This document shows positions 54,216 to 62,737 of a stretch of DNA of 64,000 nt, piece by piece. Positions within the stretch are counted from its first letter, which is position 1, and the number at the start of each line of letters is the position of its first letter. Under the pieces are notes generated by a model that was not told where the DNA came from, did no database searches, and saw nothing but the letters and a program-made list of their open reading frames with translations. This DNA comes from CAWFGW01 sp963815495. Its GTDB lineage: Bacteria > Bacteroidota > Bacteroidia > Cytophagales > JAAEPT01. Both the position numbers and the translations under genes were made by a program. The DNA is taken from NCBI GenBank assembly GCA_963815495.1, contig CAWFGW010000001.1, positions 1 to 64,000 of the forward strand. The letters are read 5' to 3'.

Positions 54216-55343
54216 TTATCTATTGACTGTCGTTGATAATGCTTCAATAAATTTGTCGGCTTGAGTTTTGGTTAACGTTAACGGAGGCAAAAGACGGATC
54301 ACCTTTTTGCCGGCTACTCCAGTAAATATATGATGATCAAAAAGTAATGAATTGCGGATAGGAGCAATATCTTCTTCCATTTCTAAACCAATCATTAAAC
54401 CACGCCCACGGACCTCTTTGAACTTATTCATGGCGCGAATTTCATCCATCAAATAACTCCCTATTGTTGCTGCATTTTCAATTAGACAATCCTCTTTCAT
54501 CACATCAAGTACAGCTACACCTGCGGCACATGCTAGATGATTGCCTCCAAAGGTAGTGCCTAACATACCTGAGATAGCTTTGAACTTTGGCGCAATGGAT
54601 ATAGCACCTATCGGAAAACCATTGCCCATTCCTTTTGCCATCGTGTAAATGTCCGCATCTACTCCAGCATAATCGTGAGAATAAAATTTACCTGAACGAC
54701 CGTACCCACACTGTATGGCATCGGCAATGTAAACAGCGTTGTGCTGATCACATAAGCTACGAATTTTTTTGAGGAAACTTTCTGTAGCGATGTTGATACC
54801 GCCAATGCCTTGAATTCCTTCAATAATCACAGCACAAATTCCCTCTTCTTGAAAAACCTTTTCTAATGCTAGCTCATCATTAAAAGGAAGGATGATGGAA
54901 TTTCCTGTATGATTAACAGGTGCCACAATGGAAGGGTTATCGGTAATTTCTACTGCTAAAGACGTGCGACCATGAAAACCTTTAGAAAATGAAATGATTT
55001 TCTTTTTTCCGTTGTGAAACGAAGCTAGTTTTAAGGCGTTTTCATTTGCCTCCGCTCCAGAGTTACAATAAAAAAGATGATAGTCTTCCTTCCCAGAAAG
55101 GTGACCAAGTTTTTGCGCTAACTCTTCTTGTATTGGAATTTGGACAGAGTTAGAGTAAAACCCAATGTTTTTTAGCTGGTGAGTTATTTTTTCAATATAA
55201 TGCGGATGGCTATGTCCAATGGAAATAACAGCATGACCACCGTAGAGGTCTAGATATTCAGTACCATTTTTATCCCAAACAGTACAACCAGAAGCTTTTA
55301 CTGGCTCAATATCGAATAAAGGGTAAACCTTAAATAAATCCAT
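54216..55343 (-). CDS. argD: Acetylornithine aminotransferase-type enzyme
   Basis: This 375-residue class III PLP aminotransferase starts MDLFKVYPLFDIEPVKASGC. PLP-binding motifs include YCNSGAEANENALKLA near residue 91, AVIIEGIQGIGGI near 166, IADAIQCGYGRSGKFY near 197, and the Schiff-base lysine in TMAKGMGNGFPIGA near 226. Members of the arginine cluster in this phylum act on N-acetyl- or N-succinyl-ornithine. Which acyl group is used is not readable. It follows proA by 36 bp, a spacer made of 7-bp-period repeats. Confidence 0.92.
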   Translation of the reverse strand: MDLFKVYPLFDIEPVKASGCTVWDKNGTEYLDLYGGHAVISIGHSHPHYIEKITHQLKNIGFYSNSVQIPIQEELAQKLGHLSGKEDYHLFYCNSGAEANENALKLASFHNGKKKIISFSKGFHGRTSLAVEITDNPSIVAPVNHTGNSIILPFNDELALEKVFQEEGICAVIIEGIQGIGGINIATESFLKKIRSLCDQHNAVYIADAIQCGYGRSGKFYSHDYAGVDADIYTMAKGMGNGFPIGAISIAPKFKAISGMLGTTFGGNHLACAAGVAVLDVMKEDCLIENAATIGSYLMDEIRAMNKFKEVRGRGLMIGLEMEEDIAPIRNSLLFDHHIFTGVAGKKVIRLLPPLTLTKTQADKFIEALSTTVNR

Positions 55344-55349
55344 TTTTAT

Positions 55350-55377
55350 TAATTAGTAATTCGGCATTTATAATTCG
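55350..55377. repeat. 7-bp-period spacer between proA and argD
   Basis: Units TAATTAG, TAATTCG, GCATTTA, TAATTCG follow in register. The tract nearly fills the 36-bp spacer. Confidence 0.65.
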
Positions 55378-55379
55378 AG

Positions 55380-56633
55380 CTATGCTCGGGTTTGTCCATC
55401 ACCCTCAATCACCCACTTGTAGCTAGTTAACTCTCTTAGTCCCATTGGCCCACGAGCATGTAATTTTTGAGTACTAATACCTATTTCTGCGCCTAACCCA
55501 AATTGGGCACCATCAGAGAAAGCAGTAGATGCGTTCGCGTATACACAAGCTGAATCAATATTTTTTAAATAATAAGCAGCTGTAGTTTTGTCTTCAGTAA
55601 CTATTGCTTCTGAATGTTTAGAGGTATGGTTTGTCACATGGTCAATTGCTTCATCAATTGATTTTACTGTTTTTACAGCCATCCTCATCGATAGAAATTC
55701 TGTACCAAAAGATTCTTCATCGGCCTTTTTTAATAATTCACTTGGGTATTTACCGTCTAAAGCTTTGTAAGAAGCTTCGTCAGCAAATACTTCAGCTTGG
55801 TGAGTCGAACCTAAATCTGATAATATTTCGCCTGCGTTCTTCAATTGTGCCTCATGAATCACCATACAATCCAAGGCATTACAAACCGAAACACGTCTCG
55901 ATTTTGAATTTGTGACTATTCCTTTTGCTTTTTGTACATCAGCAGCTTGATCCACATACACATGGCATATACCGGCACCAGTTTCAATTACTGGTACTTT
56001 AGAGTTTTCACGCACAAAATTAATTAACCCTTGACTTCCTCTAGGAATTGCACAGTCAATAAATTCTGTTGCCTCTAAAATATACTTTAAGGCTTCTCTT
56101 TCGGCAGGAGCTAAGTAGCATACGTCTTCTAAACCTCGTTTAGCTAATACTTTTTTAATGAGGCTAACAATGGCAATGTTAGAATCTTTGGCATCCCGAC
56201 TACCTTTCAGTACACATGCATTTCCCGATTTCAAACAAAGTGCAAACACATCAAAGGTAACATTTGGGCGGCTTTCAAAGATGATTCCGATTGTTCCTAA
56301 TGGCACTGTAACGCGTGAAATAGCTAATCCATTATCCATGTTTTTGCTGTCAAGCGTAATGTCTAGTGGAGAAGGTAATTTGGCTACATTTCTTAAATCA
56401 TCAGTGATTGCCTTAAGTCGATTGGAGTCTAATAGCAAACGATCATATTTCGGGTCGTTTTTATCCATTCGCTCCAAATCTTTTTGATTTTCAGCTAAAA
56501 TGTAGGCTTCGTTTTCTAAGGTTAAGTCAGCTAATTCATTCAAAATCGTGTTAATATCCTCATCAGTGAGGTTCACCATTTTGCGACTTGCTTTTTTTAC
56601 TTTTTGAAGATTATTTATAATTTCTTGTTCCAT
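55380..56633 (-). CDS. proA: Gamma-glutamyl phosphate reductase
   Basis: ProA reduces gamma-glutamyl phosphate to the semialdehyde in proline synthesis. The 417-residue protein is of normal length, with the NAD(P)-binding region GTIGIIFESRPNVTFDVFAL near 112-131, the catalytic cysteine in IETGAGICHVYVD near 219, and the C-terminal GAEIGISTQKLHARGPMGLR. It follows proB by 4 bp, so the two steps are coupled. Confidence 0.96.
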   Translation of the reverse strand: MEQEIINNLQKVKKASRKMVNLTDEDINTILNELADLTLENEAYILAENQKDLERMDKNDPKYDRLLLDSNRLKAITDDLRNVAKLPSPLDITLDSKNMDNGLAISRVTVPLGTIGIIFESRPNVTFDVFALCLKSGNACVLKGSRDAKDSNIAIVSLIKKVLAKRGLEDVCYLAPAEREALKYILEATEFIDCAIPRGSQGLINFVRENSKVPVIETGAGICHVYVDQAADVQKAKGIVTNSKSRRVSVCNALDCMVIHEAQLKNAGEILSDLGSTHQAEVFADEASYKALDGKYPSELLKKADEESFGTEFLSMRMAVKTVKSIDEAIDHVTNHTSKHSEAIVTEDKTTAAYYLKNIDSACVYANASTAFSDGAQFGLGAEIGISTQKLHARGPMGLRELTSYKWVIEGDGQTRA

Positions 56634-56637
56634 AATA

Positions 56638-57429
56638 TCAATTAGTTCTTGCTAAAAATTTTGTTCCAACATTCATTCCTCCTATAATGTCCAGGGCAAT
56701 GTGTTCTCTTTTGCCATTGGCAATGTGTGTCTCAATTCCTTTGTCAGCAGCAATCATTGCTACGTTCAACTTGGATTTCATTCCACCTCTTCCACCACCA
56801 GATTTTTTAGAACTGATGTACTTTAATATTTTTTTGTCGTTGGGCTGAACTTCATTAATCAAGACACTTCCTTCGTCATCAGGATGACCCGTGTAAAGAC
56901 CGTCCATGTTGCTGAGAATAATTAGCTTGTCTGCGCCAATCATAAAGGCAGTCAAACCTGCAAGTTCATCATTATCAGTAAACATCAACTCTTGTAAAGA
57001 AACTACATCGTTTTCATTCACAATGGGAATAATGGAGTCTTTCAATAAACCACGAAAACAATTACGCATGTTTTTATAATTGACAAGCCCCCTTGTAAAG
57101 TCTTCTTTAGTAACCAGTACTTGAGCAATCACAAACCCTTTTTGAAAGAATAAATCAGAGTAAATATTCATCAATTTGACTTGACCAATGGAGCTATAAA
57201 CCTGACGCTGGATCGTTTTGCTTTTTACGGAAGTCAATTGATAGATTGATTTCCCTGCACCCACAGCACCAGAAGACACCATGATCACTTCGTGGCCCAT
57301 TGCTTTTAACTCAGCTACTTGGTCTACAATGTTTTGGAAAATGTTTAAGTCTAACTCTCCTTCTTCAGTTGTTAAAACATTTGTTCCTAGTTTTATAACT
57401 AAACGGAGTTTTCTTTTACTTCTAATCAT
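56638..57429 (-). CDS. proB: Glutamate 5-kinase (short form)
   Basis: ProB phosphorylates glutamate, the first proline step. The amino-acid kinase fold is clear: LRLVIKLGTNVLTTEEG near the start, MVSSGAVGAGKSIYQ near 50, PIVNENDVVS near 137, TDNDELAGLTAFMIGADKLI near 150-169, and GGGRGGMKSKLNVAMIAADK near 213-232. At 263 residues it lacks the C-terminal PUA domain of the E. coli enzyme, as is usual in short forms. The ATG at 57429 is preferred to a GTG nine bases upstream. The 144-bp upstream spacer contains 7-bp-period sequence and may hold a promoter, but none was clear. Confidence 0.95.
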   Translation of the reverse strand: MIRSKRKLRLVIKLGTNVLTTEEGELDLNIFQNIVDQVAELKAMGHEVIMVSSGAVGAGKSIYQLTSVKSKTIQRQVYSSIGQVKLMNIYSDLFFQKGFVIAQVLVTKEDFTRGLVNYKNMRNCFRGLLKDSIIPIVNENDVVSLQELMFTDNDELAGLTAFMIGADKLIILSNMDGLYTGHPDDEGSVLINEVQPNDKKILKYISSKKSGGGRGGMKSKLNVAMIAADKGIETHIANGKREHIALDIIGGMNVGTKFLARTN

Positions 57430-57582
57430 TTTGAACACTTTTTGTGTTAGTTTACGCTTAACGATTTTACGATTAAACGGGTAAGGTTTTTAATCCCTTA
57501 AGGAAATTAATGAGTATTGCTTTTATTTATTCCTCATATTGAATAATTCTAAGTAATTCCCGTTGTTTTTTCCCGTTCTACG

Positions 57583-58542
57583 TCAAAACCCTACAGGTTT
57601 TAAGTTTAATCCAGCCCGCTCGTCTAACCCAAACATTAAGTTTAAGTTTTGAACCGCCTGGCCTGATGCTCCTTTGGTGAGGTTGTCAATGATAGAAATG
57701 ATATGCAGTTTCTTGCCATATTTCTTAACATACACGAAGCAATTATTGGTGTTGACTACTTGTTTCAAATTTGGATTTTCATCCACTACATGTGTGAAAG
57801 GAGCATCTTTGTAGTAGTCTTTGTATAGTTTTATCGCTTGCTCTTCTGATAAGTCAGAATTGATGTAAATTGAAGCGATAATTCCTCGTGTAAAGTCTCC
57901 TCTGAAAGGCACAAAGTTAACATCTTTATCGCCCGATTGCAATTTTTCGAGGCTTTCTCCTATTTCTTGTAGGTGTTGGTGTTCAAATGCCTTGTACACA
58001 GACATGTTGTTTGCACGCCAACTAAAATGCGAAGTAGCTGACGGATTTTGACCTGCACCCGTAGAGCCTGTCACCGCTGTCACATGAATTTCATCATGTA
58101 TCTGTTGATTGGCAGCTAACGGTAACAAACCTAATTGAATACAAGTAGCAAAACAACCAGGGTTTGCAATGTGTTTTGCACTTTTCAATTGTGCTTTGTT
58201 AAGCTCGGGTAAACCGTACACAAAGTCGTTTCCTGCTCGTGAATGACGAAAATCGGTGGATAAATCGACAATGTTAATGTTATAAAAGGCTGGGTTTTCA
58301 TCCAAGAACTTTTTAGCGTCACCATGTCCCAAACACATCACCAATGCATCAATATCAGTACTCAATTGGTCGGTAAACACTAAATCCGTGTAGCCCATCA
58401 AATCCTGATGTACTTTCGAGACTTTATTTCCAGCATTGCTGTTGCTATGTACAAATGCTATTTCTATTTCCGGGTGCCCAACAAGTATTCGGAGTAATTC
58501 ACCCCCTGTGTATCCTGCACCGCCTATTATGCCTATGATCAT
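57583..58542 (-). CDS. argC: N-acetyl-gamma-glutamyl-phosphate reductase
   Basis: ArgC makes N-acetylglutamate semialdehyde for arginine synthesis. The 319-residue protein has the nucleotide-binding start GIIGGAGYTGGELLRIL, the catalytic cysteine in HIANPGCFATCIQLGLLPLA near 126-145, VTGSTGAGQNPSATSHF near 156, and HQHLQEI. The C-terminus KGASGQAVQNLNLMFGL is typical. The gene directly upstream is a four-helix-bundle protein rather than argG itself. Confidence 0.96.
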   Translation of the reverse strand: MIIGIIGGAGYTGGELLRILVGHPEIEIAFVHSNSNAGNKVSKVHQDLMGYTDLVFTDQLSTDIDALVMCLGHGDAKKFLDENPAFYNINIVDLSTDFRHSRAGNDFVYGLPELNKAQLKSAKHIANPGCFATCIQLGLLPLAANQQIHDEIHVTAVTGSTGAGQNPSATSHFSWRANNMSVYKAFEHQHLQEIGESLEKLQSGDKDVNFVPFRGDFTRGIIASIYINSDLSEEQAIKLYKDYYKDAPFTHVVDENPNLKQVVNTNNCFVYVKKYGKKLHIISIIDNLTKGASGQAVQNLNLMFGLDERAGLNLKPVGF

Positions 58543-58544
58543 AT

Positions 58545-58579
58545 TAGTTGATAGTTAATAGTGAACAGTTAATAGCTAT
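58545..58579. repeat. 7-bp-period repeat at the argC side of a four-helix-bundle gene
   Basis: Five units in register: TAGTTGA, TAGTTAA, TAGTGAA, CAGTTAA, TAGCTAT. The last unit includes the stop codon of the gene at 58576. Confidence 0.75.
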
Positions 58580-58938
58580 TTTACACTTGATTTTGATGTG
58601 TTCAAAATAGCTGTTAACATTTTTAATAATTCTTCGCAATCATTGATTAACGATTCTGCTATTTTTTGCTCGATAAAATCAGTATCTCTTAATAGCCTCA
58701 ACCAATAATGAGTTTCTCTAGCTTCTTTATATGAAATAGAGATTTTATTGATAAAATCTTTCTTCGATTGACCTCCCTCAGCTTCTTCAATATTTGCTCC
58801 TATAGAAGTGGCTGAGCGTAATAATTGACGAGATAAATCATATTCTTTTTTTTCTTCTTTGAGATAAATAAAGAGTTTGATAATTCTAAGTGAAAACTTG
58901 TAGCTTTTCGATCTAACGGTATTTTCGTTCAAAATCAT
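58576..58938 (-). CDS. Four-helix-bundle protein (S23/IVP family), copy 1
   Basis: This 120-residue all-helical protein contains the family core LSRQLLRSATSIGANIEEAE, then GGQSKKDFINKISISYKEAR, and ETHYWLRLLRDTDF. The family was first found encoded in intervening sequences of 23S rRNA genes and resembles the DGR accessory protein Avd. Its role here is unknown. It lies between argG and argC and is bracketed by 7-bp-period repeats on both sides, one running into its stop codon and the other into the end of argG. That looks like insertion of a self-contained gene module into the operon. Copy 2 lies on the other side of argG. Confidence 0.88.
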   Translation of the reverse strand: MILNENTVRSKSYKFSLRIIKLFIYLKEEKKEYDLSRQLLRSATSIGANIEEAEGGQSKKDFINKISISYKEARETHYWLRLLRDTDFIEQKIAESLINDCEELLKMLTAILNTSKSSVK

Positions 58939-58942
58939 TATG

Positions 58943-58970
58943 CTATTAACTTTTCATTATTAACTATTCA
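58943..58970. repeat. 7-bp-period repeat reaching into the end of argG
   Basis: Units CTATTAA, CTTTTCA, TTATTAA, CTATTCA follow in register. The last unit codes part of the final residues (VNS) of argG on the minus strand. Confidence 0.7.
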
Positions 58971-60150
58971 CTTTTTTGTAAATAGAACTCTGATTCCCAA
59001 AGATCTTCGAAAACCCTTTCACATCGTCACCACTCCAGGTATTGTTCATTTCTCCGTAGCTTCCAAATTTTGCAGACATCAAATCATGAGCTGATTCAAT
59101 TCCTATAATGTAAAACCTATATGGAGCTAGTTGAACTCGCACTTTTCCTGTTACCTTTTGCTGAGTGCTAATGAAGAATGTTTCCAAATCACGCATCATT
59201 GGTTCTAGGAATTGACCTTCGTGTACGCCATTACCGTATGACTGTGCCATTTGGTCTTTTAAGTTGATCTGACGATAAGTTAAAGTGTGCTTTTCTAAGG
59301 CATGGTGTGCTTTAATGATTACTAATGGAGCAGCAGCTTCAAAGCCAACTCGTCCTTTAATACCGATAATAGTATCACCAACATGAATGTCACGACCAAT
59401 TCCAAAGGGGGCAGCTATTGCTTCAATTTTTTGGATGGCTTGTGTTTGAGTTAGTTTTTCACCATTCACTCCCACTGGTTCTCCTTTCTTAAACTCTATA
59501 ACTAATTCCTCGGGTTCCGTTTTAGAAACTTGGGTAGGAAAAGCCGACTCAGGTAAATAACCATGTGAAGTTAGTGTCTCTTTTCCACCCACAGATGTTC
59601 CCCAGATACCTTTGTTAATAGAGTATTCAGTTTTAGTCCAGTCACGGACAACGCCTTTGTTTTTCAAGTATTCTATTTCAGCTTCTCGCGATAGTTTGTT
59701 ATCTCGAATAGGCGTGATGATTGTTACTTCAGGGCAAAGGATATGGAAGGTCATATCAAAACGCACCTGATCGTTTCCAGCTCCAGTAGAACCATGTGCA
59801 ATATGTCCTGCTTCTATTTCTTTCGCATAATTACCGATAGCAATGGCTTGAAACACCCGTTCTGCGCTAACAGATAGTGGGTAAGTGTTGTTTTTTAATA
59901 CATTTCCAGCAATTAAATAGCGCAAGCAGTTGGCGTAATAATTTTCTGTTTCATCAAGTGTAACATGTTTTACTACACCTAATTCCAATGCTTTTTTTTC
60001 AATGTCTTCTAATTCTGCTTTAGAAAAACCACCTGTATTTACAATTGCAGAATATACTTCAAGTCCTAAGTCATCAGTTAGGTGCTTCACACAATAGGTG
60101 GTGTCTAATCCTCCACTAAATGCTAGTACTACTTTTTTGTTTTCGCTCAT
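58960..60150 (-). CDS. argG: Argininosuccinate synthase
   Basis: ArgG joins citrulline and aspartate with ATP. The 396-residue protein has the PP-loop LAFSGGLDTTYCV near residue 9, AHGSTGAGNDQVRFDMTF near 117, EYSINKGIWGTSVGGKETL near 184, and IGIKGRVGFEAAAPLV near 266. Length is normal. It is flanked on both sides by paralogous four-helix-bundle genes, 21 and 35 bp away. The last residues are encoded by a 7-bp-period repeat. Confidence 0.96.
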   Translation of the reverse strand: MSENKKVVLAFSGGLDTTYCVKHLTDDLGLEVYSAIVNTGGFSKAELEDIEKKALELGVVKHVTLDETENYYANCLRYLIAGNVLKNNTYPLSVSAERVFQAIAIGNYAKEIEAGHIAHGSTGAGNDQVRFDMTFHILCPEVTIITPIRDNKLSREAEIEYLKNKGVVRDWTKTEYSINKGIWGTSVGGKETLTSHGYLPESAFPTQVSKTEPEELVIEFKKGEPVGVNGEKLTQTQAIQKIEAIAAPFGIGRDIHVGDTIIGIKGRVGFEAAAPLVIIKAHHALEKHTLTYRQINLKDQMAQSYGNGVHEGQFLEPMMRDLETFFISTQQKVTGKVRVQLAPYRFYIIGIESAHDLMSAKFGSYGEMNNTWSGDDVKGFSKIFGNQSSIYKKVNS

Positions 60151-60159
60151 CGTTCAATT

Positions 60160-60194
60160 AATTATAAATGATAAATTTTAAATTACTAATTAGG
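60160..60194. repeat. Degenerate 7-bp-period repeat upstream of argG
   Basis: Units TAATTAT, AAATGAT, AAATTTT, AATTACT, AATTAGG keep a 7-base rhythm and run over the stop codon of the four-helix-bundle gene at 60186. Confidence 0.5.
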
Positions 60195-60545
60195 AGAACC
60201 TTCGGAGGTCTTAATTATCTTAACTAGTATCCTTAAAATTTCATCAATATCGTTTAACATTTTATCACAATTCAAATCAAATGATTTGCTTTCTTTTATC
60301 AATTTTAGCCAGTAGCGTGTTTCACGAGCTTCTTTTCTGGCAATACTCATTTTATGAATAAAGTCTTTTTTAGACTGAGCTCCAATGGCTTCTTCAACGT
60401 TTGCACCAATGCTAGTGCCTGATTTTATCAGTTGCCTCGAAATAATGAATTCATGTTTAGTGTTGAAATATTCGTAGAGATTCAAGACAGAAAGAGCAAA
60501 CTCGAAAGTTTTATTAACAATAATATTGTCTTTTTCCTCTTTCAT
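60186..60545 (-). CDS. Four-helix-bundle protein (S23/IVP family), copy 2
   Basis: This 119-residue paralogue of the protein at 58576 carries the same core: ISRQLIKSGTSIGANVEEAI, GAQSKKDFIHKMSIARKEAR, ETRYWLKLIKES. The ATG at 60545 (MKEEKDN) is preferred; a GTG nine bases upstream is possible. It lies between the acetyltransferase and argG in the arginine operon. The two copies differ at many positions, so they are not a fresh duplication. They may have arrived separately. The function is unknown. Confidence 0.88.
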   Translation of the reverse strand: MKEEKDNIIVNKTFEFALSVLNLYEYFNTKHEFIISRQLIKSGTSIGANVEEAIGAQSKKDFIHKMSIARKEARETRYWLKLIKESKSFDLNCDKMLNDIDEILRILVKIIKTSEGSPN

Positions 60546-60586
60546 TGATCTCACTTATAATTTGGAATTAATCATTTGTCATTCCA

Positions 60587-61222
60587 TTAAAATAATTTCA
60601 ACAACACCGACTCTTTAAACTGCTTAAGTCTTTTTAAGACGGCCTCTTTGGTTCGTGGGTACCAGCTCTTTTTGCGTTTTTGGTCTGGATCATACACCAT
60701 GGCTGTACAAAGACAGTTTTTTCGTTCTTTACTTTGTAAGATGGTGTAGTTCACGCAACTTTGACAACCTTTCCAAAATTGTTCGTCTGTAGTTAATTCA
60801 GAGAATGTAACCGGTCGATAGCCTAAGTCAGAGTTTATTTTCATGACGGCTAAACTCGTAGTCAAGCCAAACAACTTTGCTTTGGGGTACTTTTTCCTGG
60901 AAAGTTCAAATGCCTTTTCTTTTATAAGTGTAGCTAAGCCATATTTTCTGTAGTCAGGAAAAACAATTAGCCCGGAATTGGCTGCATATTCTTGATCCTG
61001 CCAAATTTCTATATAGCAAAAACCCACAACTTTCTGAGATTTCTTTTCTAATGCAATGATGGCTTTACCTTCACGCATTTTAGTTTGAAGATACTCCACG
61101 GAGCGTTTTGCAATACCTGTACCACGAGCTTTTGCGCTTTCAGCCATTTCATTGGCTATTTCTTCAGCAAAATGAGTGTGCTTTTCTCCGGCAATTAGTA
61201 CTTCAAAGGTTGGTTCTGACAT
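60587..61222 (-). CDS. GNAT acetyltransferase, probable N-acetylglutamate synthase
   Basis: This 211-residue GNAT protein has the acetyl-CoA region VVGFCYIEIW and SGLIVFPDYRKYGLATLIKE near 83-102, followed by KYPKAKLFGLTTSLAVMKIN. A Cys-rich C-terminal segment (FWKGCQSCVNYTILQSKE, then RKNCLCTAMVYDP) is typical of the acetyltransferase that begins arginine clusters in this phylum. The first arginine step is the likely job, inferred from operon position. It is the first gene of the arginine run. The ATG is at 61222. Confidence 0.85.
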   Translation of the reverse strand: MSEPTFEVLIAGEKHTHFAEEIANEMAESAKARGTGIAKRSVEYLQTKMREGKAIIALEKKSQKVVGFCYIEIWQDQEYAANSGLIVFPDYRKYGLATLIKEKAFELSRKKYPKAKLFGLTTSLAVMKINSDLGYRPVTFSELTTDEQFWKGCQSCVNYTILQSKERKNCLCTAMVYDPDQKRKKSWYPRTKEAVLKRLKQFKESVLLKLF

Positions 61223-61568
61223 TGTTTAGTCTTGTGAAATGGTATTAGAAATCGGATAATGGGTGTAGTGAAAGATGATGAAAATACCGCATGGGTATTT
61301 AAGACATATTACGCCCTTACGGGCCTAGAATTTGGCCTACTGAAAAAGATTTTAATACTATTTGAAAATGACTTTATCATAATGAGGGTCAAATATAATA
61401 AAAAGTTATTGAGTAAAGAGTATAGAGTAATGAGATTTTGAGTATGAACGGGAGTACAGATATTGGATTACTAAGTACAAAGAGGTGTGATTAAATAAGT
61501 TTTGAGAACAAGAAGAATAATCCATTACCATTTTAAGAGTTAATCGCTAATATCTAATAGCTAATCGC
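61223..61568. other. Intergenic region between the arginine operon and hemE
   Basis: No supported gene; a 60-codon frame at 61259 has no family resemblance. A small palindrome GCCCTTACGGGC occurs near 61312-61323. 7-bp-period stretches occur at about 61395-61440 (TGAGTAA, AGAGTAT, AGAGTAA, TGAGATT) and at 61541-61568 (TAATCGC, TAATATC, TAATAGC, TAATCGC). The second directly abuts the hemE promoter. Confidence 0.6.
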
Positions 61569-61598
61569 TTTGAATGAGAAACTTAAAACTTATCTTTG
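61569..61598 (+). promoter_or_regulatory. Promoter of hemE (-33 TTTG / -7 TATCTTTG)
   Basis: TTTG at 61569-61572 and TATCTTTG at 61591-61598 are separated by 18 bases, a good Bacteroidota promoter. The ATG at 61605 lies only six bases after the -7 element, so the transcript is probably leaderless. Confidence 0.7.
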
Positions 61599-61604
61599 TC
61601 CCCT

Positions 61605-62633
61605 ATGGAACAAGGATTGAAAAACGATTTAATTATTCGTGCGGCACTAGGACAAAAAGTTGAAAGAACTCCAGTTTGGTTAATGCGTCAAGCAGGTCGA
61701 ATTTTACCAGAATACCGTGCAGTTAGAAACAGCTTAAGTGGTTTTAAAGAGTTAGTGACTACTCCTGAATTAGCAGCAGAAGTTACGATTCAACCTGTTG
61801 ATATTTTGGGAGTGGATGCTGCCATTATTTTTTCTGACATCTTAGAAATTCCTGAAGCAATGGGATTGAAGTATGAGATGATTGAAAATAAAGGTCCTTG
61901 GTTTCCAGAAACTATAAAAACTGATGCCGACATTGATAAGCTTCGTATTGCTTCTCCCGAAGAAGACTTAAACTACGTGATTGAAGCTATCAAAATCACA
62001 AAAAAAGAATTAGGTGGACGAGTTCCTTTAATTGGTTTCGCGGGTGCTCCATGGACAATTTTTTCGTATATGATTGAGGGGAGTGGTTCGAAGACTTTTT
62101 CTAAAGCTCGAAAAATGCTATATACTAACCCCACTTTAGCACATAAGCTCATGCAGAAAATTACCGATTCCACTATTGCCTATTTAAAAGCTCAAGTGGT
62201 TGCCGGAGCTAATATTATTCAAGTGTTTGATTCGTGGGCAGGCATTTTGCCACCAGCACATTATACTGAATTTAGCATGAAGTATATTGCTCAAATTTGT
62301 GATGCGATTAATGATGTACCTGTTACCGTTTTTGCCAAGGGGGCTTTTTTCGCCCGAGAGGAAATGGCGCAATTAAATTGCGAAACGATAGGTTTGGATT
62401 GGAACATGGGAATTAAAGAGTCCAGACAATTAATTGGTGCTAACAAAACATTGCAGGGTAATCTGGATCCGTGTGTGTTATATGGCTCTTTTGCTGAAGT
62501 AGAAAAATACACCAAACAAATGTTAGTTGAATTTGGATCAACTCGTCATATAGCCAATCTTGGGCATGGCGTGTATCCTGATACTGATTTTGAAAAAGTA
62601 AAGTGTTTTGTGGATACAGTAAAAGGGTATTAA
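61605..62633 (+). CDS. hemE: Uroporphyrinogen decarboxylase
   Basis: HemE removes four carboxyl groups from uroporphyrinogen III to give coproporphyrinogen III in haem synthesis. The 342-residue protein has the signature PVWLMRQAGRILPEYRAVR near residue 23, the catalytic Asp region IIFSDILEIPEAMGL near 75, FAGAPWTIFSYMIEGSGSKT near 146, and the C-terminal LGHGVYPDTD. The start is ATG 61605. An in-frame TTG at 61596 is part of the -7 element. It is divergent from the arginine operon and stands alone. Confidence 0.96.
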   Translation: MEQGLKNDLIIRAALGQKVERTPVWLMRQAGRILPEYRAVRNSLSGFKELVTTPELAAEVTIQPVDILGVDAAIIFSDILEIPEAMGLKYEMIENKGPWFPETIKTDADIDKLRIASPEEDLNYVIEAIKITKKELGGRVPLIGFAGAPWTIFSYMIEGSGSKTFSKARKMLYTNPTLAHKLMQKITDSTIAYLKAQVVAGANIIQVFDSWAGILPPAHYTEFSMKYIAQICDAINDVPVTVFAKGAFFAREEMAQLNCETIGLDWNMGIKESRQLIGANKTLQGNLDPCVLYGSFAEVEKYTKQMLVEFGSTRHIANLGHGVYPDTDFEKVKCFVDTVKGY

Positions 62634-62737
62634 TTTAAATACCCTATGATGCAATACAGATATTATTATTTTACTCATGCCTCGTGTCAAGGCGTTCAGA
62701 GTGATGAATTACGATTGAAGAGTGAGATGTTGGTAGG

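Noticed and set aside
58576..60545. Diversity-generating retroelement suggested by Avd-like four-helix proteins
   Set aside because: No reverse transcriptase, template repeat or variable repeat was found nearby.
61259..61441. 60-codon open frame upstream of hemE
   Set aside because: It overlaps palindromic and 7-bp-period intergenic sequence and resembles no known protein.
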